A stretch of DNA of 13,213 nucleotides. Source: SXMI01 sp964391365. GTDB taxonomy: Bacteria; Actinomycetota; Acidimicrobiia; Acidimicrobiales; Microtrichaceae. The stretch spans positions 1 to 13,213 of the forward strand of contig CAYMKW010000086.1 in NCBI GenBank assembly GCA_964391365.1, given 5' to 3'. Positions 6,516-12,371 of the stretch are shown one piece after another (within the stretch, counting starts at the first letter, position 1; each line of letters opens with the position of its first letter). Both the position numbers and the translations under genes were made by a program. The notes beneath the pieces are model-generated. The model was given only the letters and a program-made list of their open reading frames with translations. It made no database searches and was not told where the DNA came from.

Positions 6516-7298
6516 TCAGTCCTGCGGTCGGAGCCGTTCGGACCACTCGGCGTACTCGGCGGTGTCGTGCGACTGGCTCTCGGTCGCGAGCCCGTAGCCG
6601 AGTGCCCGCACGGCGTTGGCGCGCAGGTGCTGGTTGAGGATCGCCTTGGTCTCCTGCAACGCCTGCGGCGGCTGGGCGGCGAGCCGGTGGGCGAAGGCCA
6701 GGGCCTCGTCGAGCAGTCGATCGCCGGGCACCACGAAGTTGGCCAGGCCCAGCTCGACGGCCTCGTGCGCGCCCAGGCGGTCGCCGGTCAACAGGTACTG
6801 CTTGGCACGCAGCAGCGACGTGTGCGCCGGCCAGGTCACCGCGCCGCCGTCACCGGCGACCAGTGCGACCGACACGTGCGTGTCGGCCATCCACGCGTCC
6901 TCGGCCATGAACACGATGTCGCTCAGCGTCGCGACGGTGCAGCCCAGGCCGACCGCCGGGCCGTTGACCGCCGCGACCACTGGGACCGCGACCTCGATCA
7001 TCTCGTCCGCGAGCCGTCGCGCCAGACGCAGGCTGCGGCGCCGTCGCGCCTGGTCGACGCGGCGTCCCTCGAAGTCCTCGTAGCTCCCGCCCGCGCTGAA
7101 GGTCCGGCCGGCGCCGGTCAGCACCACGGCCCGGCAGTCATCGTCGGCCTCGACGTCGGCCCACACGTCGACGAACTGTTCGTGCAGGTCCTCGGTGAAC
7201 GCGTTGAGGGTGTCGGGCTCGTTGAGCGTCAGGATCCTGACCGCACCGTCGGCGCGGACCTCGATCCCCGGTTGGTCGTACCTCGGCCTGGTCGGCAC
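6516..7298 (-). CDS. Enoyl-CoA hydratase/isomerase (crotonase) family protein with non-standard active site
   Basis: The 260-residue protein has the crotonase fold: RILTLNEPDTLNAF (21-34), the oxyanion-hole segment SAGGSYEDF (68-76), AAVNGPAVGLGC (109-120), DTHVSVALVAGDGG (139-152) and YLLTGDRLGAHEAVELGLAN (168-187). Start GTG 7298 is preceded 7 nt upstream by AGGAGGG (7312-7306), one of the best ribosome binding sites in the window. By eye alignment to classical hydratase, the two catalytic glutamates are replaced: the PE of the first is T140-H141, and the second falls on Gln167. Asp150 in AGDGG could serve as an alternative acid/base. Simple hydration of trans-2-enoyl-CoA is therefore doubtful; isomerase, C-C hydrolase or another crotonase chemistry is possible. 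It is a single gene, divergent from an SDR with only 15 bp between start codons and convergent with the acyl-CoA synthetase. It likely acts on acyl-CoA intermediates of the same pathway. Confidence 0.9.
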   Translation of the reverse strand: MPTRPRYDQPGIEVRADGAVRILTLNEPDTLNAFTEDLHEQFVDVWADVEADDDCRAVVLTGAGRTFSAGGSYEDFEGRRVDQARRRRSLRLARRLADEMIEVAVPVVAAVNGPAVGLGCTVATLSDIVFMAEDAWMADTHVSVALVAGDGGAVTWPAHTSLLRAKQYLLTGDRLGAHEAVELGLANFVVPGDRLLDEALAFAHRLAAQPPQALQETKAILNQHLRANAVRALGYGLATESQSHDTAEYAEWSERLRPQD

Positions 7299-7299
7299 C

Positions 7300-7305
7300 T
7301 AAGTT
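7300..7305 (+). promoter_or_regulatory. Candidate -10 element of the first SDR gene (TAAGTT, 8 nt before ATG)
   Basis: TAAGTT fits TANNNT and ends 8 nt before ATG 7314. The intervening bases are pyrimidine-rich (CCCTCC) and give no ribosome binding site on this strand, so a leaderless start is likely. No good -35 is seen at normal spacing; TTGGTC at 7272-7277 is 22 bp away. Confidence 0.35.
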
Positions 7306-7312
7306 CCCTCCT
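7306..7312 (-). promoter_or_regulatory. Ribosome binding site AGGAGGG of the crotonase gene
   Basis: AGGAGGG on the minus strand lies 7 nt before GTG 7298. It occupies nearly the whole 15-bp gap to the divergent SDR start, so the crotonase promoter and 5' leader must lie within the SDR coding sequence. A TACCCT at 7331-7326 is a possible -10, without a convincing -35. Confidence 0.7.
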
Positions 7313-7313
7313 G

Positions 7314-8051
7314 ATGGATCAGCGAAGGGTAGCGATCATCACCGGCGGCAGCAGCGGCATCGGCCTGGAGGTCGGTCGCCAACTCGTCGCCGCAGACCAC
7401 GACGTGGTGCTGACCGCCCGCCGCAGTGAGGTCCTGCGCACCGCCGCCGAGGGCATCGGAGCGCGTTGGTTCGCAGGTGACGTGGCCGACCCGGACTCGT
7501 TCGCCGCCGTCGTCCAACAGGCCGCGTCGGTGACCGGCCGGGTCGACCTGGTGGTGCATGCGGCCGGAACCATGGGCGGGACCTTCGTGCGCAAGGAGAG
7601 CGTCGAGGAGTTCGAGCGCATCCTGCGCACCAACCTCACCTCGGCCTACGTCGTGGCCCACGCCGCGCTGGGGTCGATGGGCGCGGGTGGGCGCTTCGTG
7701 TTCATCTCGTCGACCTCGTCGCACGCGCCGCAGCCGGGTCGCTCGGCCTATTCGGCGTCGAAGGCCGGGCTGAACGCTTTCGCCGCGGCCCTCGCCGGCG
7801 AGGTCGAACGCGACGGCATCGGCGTGCACGTGCTGACCGTGGGCCCCGTCGAGACGCCGATGCTCGACGAGGTGCGTTTCCCGATGCGGACCCTGGGCGT
7901 GGCCGAGGTCGGCGCCGCGGTGGTCTGGTTGGACACGCTCGCGCCCAACGTGCGGCTGCCCGAGGTGCGCCTCACCTCGGTCGAGGACGGCCCGTTCGCC
8001 CCGGAGCCCTACGTGCCCGAGGCCGCCCGCCGGCTCGGCCGCACCGAGTAG
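7314..8051 (+). CDS. Short-chain dehydrogenase/reductase (SDR)
   Basis: The 245-residue protein has a Rossmann fold with TGGSSGIG (10-17) for the dinucleotide, ARR at 35-37, HAAG (82-85) in place of the usual NNAG, Asn107 in the helix after RTNLTS, and the catalytic set Ser133, Tyr146, Lys150 (YSASK). The VGPVETPM segment (176-183) is the typical PG-x-V-x-T loop. After it the protein lacks the long substrate-binding insertion and the terminal VDGG strand that classical SDRs such as FabG have, and ends with a charged tail. It would oxidise an alcohol or reduce a ketone with NAD(P). The basic pair R36-R37 hints at NADP preference (inference). The start ATG 7314 is taken because the frame upstream would run through the divergent crotonase gene. 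It is monocistronic, convergent with the F420 oxidoreductase, and ends in a hairpin shared with that gene. Confidence 0.9.
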   Translation: MDQRRVAIITGGSSGIGLEVGRQLVAADHDVVLTARRSEVLRTAAEGIGARWFAGDVADPDSFAAVVQQAASVTGRVDLVVHAAGTMGGTFVRKESVEEFERILRTNLTSAYVVAHAALGSMGAGGRFVFISSTSSHAPQPGRSAYSASKAGLNAFAAALAGEVERDGIGVHVLTVGPVETPMLDEVRFPMRTLGVAEVGAAVVWLDTLAPNVRLPEVRLTSVEDGPFAPEPYVPEAARRLGRTE

Positions 8052-8074
8052 CTCGACGGCGTCGGCCGCGAGCT
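8050..8074. terminator. Candidate bidirectional hairpin terminator in a convergent gap
   Basis: AGCTCG (8050-8055) pairs with CGAGCT (8069-8074). After a single bulged A (8056) CGGC (8057-8060) pairs with GCCG (8065-8068), leaving the tetraloop GTCG. The ten-pair stem begins inside the TAG of the SDR gene (8049-8051) and ends in the stop codon of the minus-strand oxidoreductase (8074-8076). There is no T tract on either side. Position and symmetry suggest termination or 3'-end protection for both mRNAs. Confidence 0.42.
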
Positions 8075-9087
8075 CAGCGCCCCGGCGGCTGGAGTGCCGG
8101 GGCGACCGCCTCCATCCACGCCGTCATCGACTCGTCAGACGGGGCGTCGCGGAACCACAACAGGAACTCCCCGCAGCCCGCGTCGACGAAGGCCTGCGCC
8201 TTCTCGGTCACCTGCTCGACGGTGCCGACCAGGTTGTCGCGCACGTAGTCCTCGTGGCTGGCCCCACCCCACAGGTGGCCGCCGTCGGGGCCGTCCAGCC
8301 ACGTCGCCAGGTCGGCTTCGGTGTCGAAGATCCGGCAGTCCGGGCCGTGGGTGCGCACGATCGACGTGGGGTCCCGGTCGATCTCCTCGCAGTAGCGGGC
8401 CAACAGCTCGGACTTGTGCACGAACGACTCCAGACCCACCTGCCAGTTGGTGCGGTCGGCGTGGCGCGCCGCGATGCGCAGCGTCACCTGCTCGCCGCCG
8501 CCACCGACCAGGATCGGCGGGCGCGGGGACTGCACCGGCTTGGGGTCGCAGTAGGCGCCGTCGAGTTGCACGAACTCGCCTTCGAAGTCGACCGTCTCGT
8601 CCGACCACAGGCGGGGGATCACCGTCAGCGCCTCGTCGAGCAGGCGCAGTCGTTCGGCCGCACCCGGGTACCGGTAGCCGTAGGCCCGGTACTCACGCTC
8701 GTACCAGCCGGCGCCCAGACCCAGGATCAGCCGGCCGCCCGAGTACACGTCGACACAGGCCGCCTCCTTGGCCAGCAGGCCGACGTTGCGGTATCCGACG
8801 CAGGTGACGAGCTGACCGAGTCCGATGGTCGAGGTGTGCCCGCTGAGCGCGGCCAGCATGGTGAAGGCCTCGAACATGTGGGTGGGCTCACGACGGGGCA
8901 CGGTCTCCACGTGGTCGTACACCCACAGGTGGTCGTAGCCGAGCGCCTCGAGGCGTGCGGCCAGCTCCACGGAGCGGTCCCACGCATCGATCGCCGACCA
9001 GCCCGAGTACTCCAGCTTCCATCCCTGGGGCACGAAGGCACCGTGGCCGATCCGGCCGGGGGTCGGTTGCGGGGGGCGATTGGACAT
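8074..9087 (-). CDS. F420-type luciferase-like oxidoreductase
   Basis: The 337-residue protein is a full-length LLM-family (beta/alpha)8 enzyme. Segments typical for the F420-dependent branch are GHGAFVPQGW (14-23), ALGYDHLWVYDHV (48-60), EAFTMLAALSGHTSTIGLGQLVTCVGYRNVGLLAKEAA (73-110, listed by position), DVYSGGRLILGLGAGWYEREY (113-133), LDGAYCDPKPVQSPRPPILVGGGGE (175-199) and NWQVGLESF (214-222). It would carry out hydride transfer with F420/F420H2, or use flavin with oxygen; the substrate is unknown. ATG 9087 is preceded by GAGGAG 8 nt upstream. It is the second gene of the sulfatase operon, 28 nt after the sulfatase stop, so it may act on the desulfated product (inference). It is a different subfamily from the partial LLM gene at the left edge: its N-terminus is longer and its glycine loop differs. 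Confidence 0.93.
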   Translation of the reverse strand: MSNRPPQPTPGRIGHGAFVPQGWKLEYSGWSAIDAWDRSVELAARLEALGYDHLWVYDHVETVPRREPTHMFEAFTMLAALSGHTSTIGLGQLVTCVGYRNVGLLAKEAACVDVYSGGRLILGLGAGWYEREYRAYGYRYPGAAERLRLLDEALTVIPRLWSDETVDFEGEFVQLDGAYCDPKPVQSPRPPILVGGGGEQVTLRIAARHADRTNWQVGLESFVHKSELLARYCEEIDRDPTSIVRTHGPDCRIFDTEADLATWLDGPDGGHLWGGASHEDYVRDNLVGTVEQVTEKAQAFVDAGCGEFLLWFRDAPSDESMTAWMEAVAPALQPPGR

Positions 9088-9095
9088 GACGGGAA

Positions 9096-9101
9096 CTCCT
9101 C
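9096..9101 (-). promoter_or_regulatory. Ribosome binding site GAGGAG of the second F420-type gene
   Basis: GAGGAG lies 8 nt before ATG 9087 within the 28-nt gap behind the sulfatase. It shows independent translation initiation within the operon. Confidence 0.6.
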
Positions 9102-9115
9102 GTTCGTCCGATGAA

Positions 9116-11413
9116 CTACTGGCTGGCGATGATCGCCTCGGCCTCCGCCTCGGCGTCGACGACCGGCTCGCCGGGAACGTCGACGTCGACGTGGTGAAGC
9201 GTCGCGGTGAACGGGAACCTACCCCGGTAGTCCTCGTCGGCTGCGGAGAAGTCCGGCGCCCACCCGGCGGTCAGGCCGGCACCGGTCAGCGAGAACCGAC
9301 TCCACACGGTTCGGCGCACCTCACCGCGGCCGACCTCCTCGCCGTCGACGCGCAGCACCGCGGCCGGTGGATCGAAGTCGAAGACGAGCTCGTGGTCGCC
9401 GGGACCGAGCGGTTCGATCTCGGCCTCGACGCGGTAGCGGCGCCAGCCCGCCAGGTTGTGCACGTACACGAGCCGGCTCGGGCCACCGTCGGCGTCGTCG
9501 GCGAGCAGGTGCAGGGACCAGCCCCCGAGCACCGAGCCCTGGTGGATGAGCACGCCCTGCACCGGGCCCGTGTGGTCCGTGTCGACGGTGACGTGTGCGG
9601 TCACGGTGTGGGCCCGGGCGCGCACGTTGACCGCGACGGACTCGGGCACCGGTGCCCGGCCGGGCCAGTAGCGGTAGCGGTTGCGCGGCGCCACGCTCGG
9701 CTCGCGCTGGAACACCAGGTCCGAGAACGGCCGGTTGTCCAGCGGCAGCACCTGGTTGCGCTCGGCCTCCTGCCACCAGCGCTCGACCATCGACGCGAGT
9801 CGCTCCGGATGGCTGCCCGACAGGTCGTTCGTCTCCGAGGGGTCGGCGCGCAGGTCGTAGAGCTCCCAGCCCACCCGGTCGAGTCCGGGCTCGTCGGCCT
9901 GCACCTCGTGGTAGGAGACCAACTTCCAGCCGTCCTGGTAGAGCGCACGGCACCCGAGCATCTCGGAGTACTGCACGGTGTGGACCTCGGCAGCGTCCGG
10001 GTCGGCGAAGGTCGACGCGAAGCTCACGCCGTCGAGGGGTACCTGAGCCACGCCGGCGACCTGATCGGGCGCGTCGATGCCGATCAGCTCGAGCAGCGTC
10101 GGCAGGACGTCGATGGCGTGGACGTACTGGCGCCGGACGCCGCCGCGTGCCCCGGCGGGGATGCCGGCCGGCCAGTGCACGATGAGCGGGTCCGCCACCC
10201 CGCCCTCGTGGGTCTCTCGCTTCCATCGCCGGAACGGGGTGTTCCCCGCGACGGTCCAACCCCACGGGTAGTTGTTGTGCAGCCGGGGGCCGCCGATCTC
10301 GTGGAGGTGCTCGGCGGCCTCCTCGACGGTGCGGGGCAGGGCGTTCCAGACGCGGGCGTCGTTGAGCGACCCCGTCGGCCCGCCCTCGGAGGAGGCGCCG
10401 TTGTCGGACAGCACCACGATGACGGTGTCGTCGAGCTCGCCGAGCCCCTCGAGGCGGTCGACGAGCCGGCCGACCTGGTGATCCGCGTGGGACAGGAAGC
10501 CGGCGAAGGCCTCCATGTAGCGCGCGTGCACGCGCCGGGCGGTCTCGTCGAGCTCGTCCCAGGCGGGTACCCAGTCGGGCCGCTCCGACAACACGGTGTG
10601 GTCCGGCAGGAGTCCCTCGGCGGTCTGGCGTGCCAGAGCGCGGTCGCGCCACTCGTCCCAGCCGCGGTCGAAACGGCCGCGGTAGCGCTCGATCCACTCC
10701 GGTGGCGCCTGGTGCGGCGAGTGGCACGCACCGAGCGCCAGGTAGCAGAACCAGGGCTTGTCGACGTCGACGTTGCGCAGGTCCTCGACGTACTCGATGG
10801 CACGGTCCACCAGATCGGCGCTCAGGTGGTACCCCTCCTCGTATGTCCCCGGCGGGTCGACGGCGTGGTTGTCGTGCATCAACGCCGGGACGAACTGGTG
10901 GGTCTCGCCGCTGAAGAAGCCGTACCAGCGCTCGAAGCCCTTGCCGAGCGGCCAGCGCACCCGGGTGGCGCCCAGGTGCTCCTCGTCCTCGGGGGTCAGG
11001 TGCCACTTGCCGACCGCCCACGCCGCGTACCCGTGCGGGGTGAGCATGGCGGGGGCCATCGCGCACGAGGAGGGGATGCGCGCGTCGTAGCCGGGGAACC
11101 CGGTGGCCAGGTCGACGATGCGACCCATGCCGACGCGGTGGTGATTGCGGCCGGTCAGCACCGCCGCCCGGGTCGGCGAGCAGAGCGCGGTGGTGTGGAA
11201 GTTCGCGTAGCGCAACCCGCCAGCGGCGAGGCGGTCGAAGGTCGGGGTGTCGATGTCGGAGCCGAAGCAGCCGAGTTGCGCGTAGCCGACGTCGTCGAGC
11301 ACCACGACCAGCACGTTCGGAGCGCCCTCGGGTGGCTGTGGCTCCGGTGGCCAGTAGGCCTCGCTGTCCCAGTGGTACCGGCCGATGCGGCCGCGGAACT
11401 CGCCGGACTCCAT
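9116..11413 (-). CDS. Type I (formylglycine-dependent) sulfatase, arylsulfatase family, cytoplasmic
   Basis: The 765-residue protein is a sulfatase of the alkaline phosphatase superfamily. Seen features: NVLVVVLDDVGY (33-44) with the metal ligands Asp40 and Asp41; the C78-S-P-T-R82 signature whose Cys is converted to formylglycine, followed by AAVLTGR; GKWHL with Lys136 and His138; His231 in ACHSPH; the metal ligands Asp337-Asn338 in SDNGASSEGG; and Lys398 in WKRETHEGG. A beta-sandwich-like domain covers about 590-745. Length and order match the large actinobacterial arylsulfatases of the AtsA/AtsD kind. There is no signal peptide, so it should act in the cytoplasm on imported sulfate esters. 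ATG 11413 was chosen over GTG 11443 because GGGAGGG lies 6 nt upstream. It heads an operon with an F420-type oxidoreductase. The formylglycine-generating enzyme is not in the window. The substrate (aryl, steroid or alkyl sulfate) is open. Confidence 0.94.
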   Translation of the reverse strand: MESGEFRGRIGRYHWDSEAYWPPEPQPPEGAPNVLVVVLDDVGYAQLGCFGSDIDTPTFDRLAAGGLRYANFHTTALCSPTRAAVLTGRNHHRVGMGRIVDLATGFPGYDARIPSSCAMAPAMLTPHGYAAWAVGKWHLTPEDEEHLGATRVRWPLGKGFERWYGFFSGETHQFVPALMHDNHAVDPPGTYEEGYHLSADLVDRAIEYVEDLRNVDVDKPWFCYLALGACHSPHQAPPEWIERYRGRFDRGWDEWRDRALARQTAEGLLPDHTVLSERPDWVPAWDELDETARRVHARYMEAFAGFLSHADHQVGRLVDRLEGLGELDDTVIVVLSDNGASSEGGPTGSLNDARVWNALPRTVEEAAEHLHEIGGPRLHNNYPWGWTVAGNTPFRRWKRETHEGGVADPLIVHWPAGIPAGARGGVRRQYVHAIDVLPTLLELIGIDAPDQVAGVAQVPLDGVSFASTFADPDAAEVHTVQYSEMLGCRALYQDGWKLVSYHEVQADEPGLDRVGWELYDLRADPSETNDLSGSHPERLASMVERWWQEAERNQVLPLDNRPFSDLVFQREPSVAPRNRYRYWPGRAPVPESVAVNVRARAHTVTAHVTVDTDHTGPVQGVLIHQGSVLGGWSLHLLADDADGGPSRLVYVHNLAGWRRYRVEAEIEPLGPGDHELVFDFDPPAAVLRVDGEEVGRGEVRRTVWSRFSLTGAGLTAGWAPDFSAADEDYRGRFPFTATLHHVDVDVPGEPVVDAEAEAEAIIASQ

Positions 11414-11419
11414 GTCGCG

Positions 11420-11426
11420 CCCTCCC
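11420..11426 (-). promoter_or_regulatory. Ribosome binding site GGGAGGG of the sulfatase
   Basis: GGGAGGG on the minus strand (11426-11420) is 6 nt from ATG 11413. It decides the start against the GTG at 11443. Confidence 0.65.
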
Positions 11427-11459
11427 GGTGTGCACGTCGCCACCCGGAGGTGACACCGG
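11425..11459. repeat. Inverted repeat CCGGTGT / ACACCGG upstream of the sulfatase
   Basis: CCGGTGT (11425-11431) and ACACCGG (11453-11459) are perfect 7-bp arms, 21 bp apart, with 28 bp between arm centres. They lie between the predicted -10 of the sulfatase and its ribosome binding site, so a repressor bound here would cover the start of transcription. A CACC-CGGA-GGTG mini-hairpin (11441-11452) lies between the arms. There is no regulator gene nearby, and short GC-rich arms can arise by chance. Confidence 0.25.
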
Positions 11460-11463
11460 CGTC

Positions 11464-11492
11464 AGGGTAATGACCCGGCACTACGGTGTCGC
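11464..11492 (-). promoter_or_regulatory. Promoter of the sulfatase operon (GCGACA -17 bp- TACCCT)
   Basis: On the minus strand GCGACA (11492-11487; last four bases match the -35 consensus) is followed by 17 bp and TACCCT (11469-11464). Transcription would begin near 11457 and give a leader of about 43 nt that carries the GGGAGGG ribosome binding site. The -35 overlaps by one base the -10 candidate of the divergent SDR. Confidence 0.42.
11482..11487 (+). promoter_or_regulatory. Candidate -10 element of the second SDR gene (TACGGT, 8 nt before ATG)
   Basis: TACGGT fits TANNNT and ends 8 nt before ATG 11496. The intervening GTCGCTCG offers no ribosome binding site, so a leaderless transcript is likely. 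No clear -35 at normal spacing; GTGACA at 11450-11455 is 26 bp away. Confidence 0.4.
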
Positions 11493-11495
11493 TCG

Positions 11496-12251
11496 ATGGA
11501 GCTCGGTCTGCAGGGTCGTGTCGCGGTGGTCACCGGCGCCGGACGCGGCATCGGCCGCGCCGTGGTCGAGGGGCTGCTCGCCGAGGGATGCGAGGTGCTG
11601 GCGGTGTCGCGTACGGCACCCGACGGCCCCGGTGAGCCCTTCGCCGCGGACGTCACCGAGGCGGTTGCCGCCGAGGCGATCGTGCAGCACTGTCTGGACC
11701 GCTTCGGCCGGCTCGACGTGGTGGTCAACAACGCCGGCGGCGCCGAGCCGGCGCGCTTCGAGGCGCTCAGCGACGACGACTGGCACACAGCGTTCGAGCT
11801 CAACTTCTTCGCCGCGGTGCGTCTCTCGGCGGCGGCGGCCCCCGTGATGGTCGAGCAGGGCTGGGGTCGGATGGTCCACGTCGCTTCCGTCAGCGGCCGC
11901 GAACCCGATCACCGCTTCGCCCCGTACTCCGCCGCCAAGGCGGCGCTGATGAACTGGTCGACCTCGCTGTCGCAGGCCCACGCCGCGCACGGCGTGCTGA
12001 GCTCGTGCGTCGTTCCCGGCATCACGCTCACCGAACTGGTCGCCGCCAACGCGGCCGGCACCGCGCAGCGCTCCGGCACCTCACCCGAGGCGGTGATGGC
12101 CCGCCAGCTCGATCGTCACGGTGTGGCGGCGGGCCGCTTCGGGGAGCCGGCCGAGGTCGCTGCGGCGGTTGTGTTCCTGGCGAGCGAGGCCGCTGGGTGG
12201 ATCACCGGCGCCACCCTGGAGGTCGACGGCGGAACGCTCCGCTCGGTCTGA
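11496..12251 (+). CDS. Classical short-chain dehydrogenase/reductase (FabG-like)
   Basis: The 251-residue protein is a classical SDR: TGAGRGIG (13-20) for cofactor, SR at 38-39, ADV near 51-53, NNAG (78-81), Asn103, catalytic Ser131, Tyr144 and Lys148 (YSAAK), VVPGITLTE (172-180) and the C-terminal GRFGEPAEVAAAVVFLASEAAGWITGATLEVDGG pattern (213-246, listed by position). The terminal VDGG and length are those of FabG and of hydroxysteroid or hydroxyacyl dehydrogenases. It would interconvert a secondary alcohol and ketone with NAD(P); Arg39 after the second strand is compatible with NADP. It is a single gene, divergent from the sulfatase across 82 bp, so oxidation of the alcohol freed by desulfation is an attractive but unproven role. 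ATG 11496 fits the usual N-terminus and the TANNNT-8-ATG arrangement. Confidence 0.93.
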   Translation: MELGLQGRVAVVTGAGRGIGRAVVEGLLAEGCEVLAVSRTAPDGPGEPFAADVTEAVAAEAIVQHCLDRFGRLDVVVNNAGGAEPARFEALSDDDWHTAFELNFFAAVRLSAAAAPVMVEQGWGRMVHVASVSGREPDHRFAPYSAAKAALMNWSTSLSQAHAAHGVLSSCVVPGITLTELVAANAAGTAQRSGTSPEAVMARQLDRHGVAAGRFGEPAEVAAAVVFLASEAAGWITGATLEVDGGTLRSV

Positions 12252-12269
12252 CCCCGGGGGTTCACCCGT

Positions 12270-12293
12270 CGCCGACAACGTCTGTGCTCGGCG
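12270..12293. repeat. Inverted repeat CGCCGA / TCGGCG behind the second SDR
   Basis: Six-bp arms at 12270-12275 and 12288-12293 with a 12-nt loop lie 18 nt after the SDR stop. It could form a weak terminator hairpin for the SDR mRNA. No T tract follows. Confidence 0.22.
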
Positions 12294-12297
12294 CCAA

Positions 12298-12336
12298 CCC
12301 GGTCAGGGGCGGCGGCAATCGCACCGAAGGACCGGG
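12298..12336. repeat. Inverted repeat CCCGGTC / GACCGGG in the convergent gap
   Basis: Perfect 7-bp arms at 12298-12304 and 12330-12336 enclose 25 nt. They lie centrally in the 120-bp gap between the stops of the second SDR and the right-edge ligase. Together with the repeat at 12270-12293 they could form a two-stem terminator region for both directions. The rest of the gap shows no open reading frame of interest and no promoter. Confidence 0.28.
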
Positions 12337-12371
12337 ACGGGGACAGTCGAAGCGGGCACGGTGGCGAGCAG

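Noticed and set aside
6567..7313. N-terminal extension of the first SDR, giving a 494-residue protein
   Set aside because: The extension is the antisense of the crotonase gene and has no domain; the Rossmann fold begins directly after ATG 7314.
11414..11443. GTG 11443 as sulfatase start
   Set aside because: It adds ten residues unlike the family N-terminus and has no good ribosome binding site; ATG 11413 has GGGAGGG at 6 nt.
9080..11470. A 796-codon open frame on the plus strand opposite the sulfatase
   Set aside because: It is an antisense shadow typical of high-GC coding sequence: low-complexity composition rich in R, G, V and H, no family motif, and it covers both the sulfatase and its start region.
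12252..12262. CCCCGGGG run after the second SDR stop as a terminator
   Set aside because: It is a loop-free palindrome that cannot fold into a hairpin, and such runs are common at this GC content.
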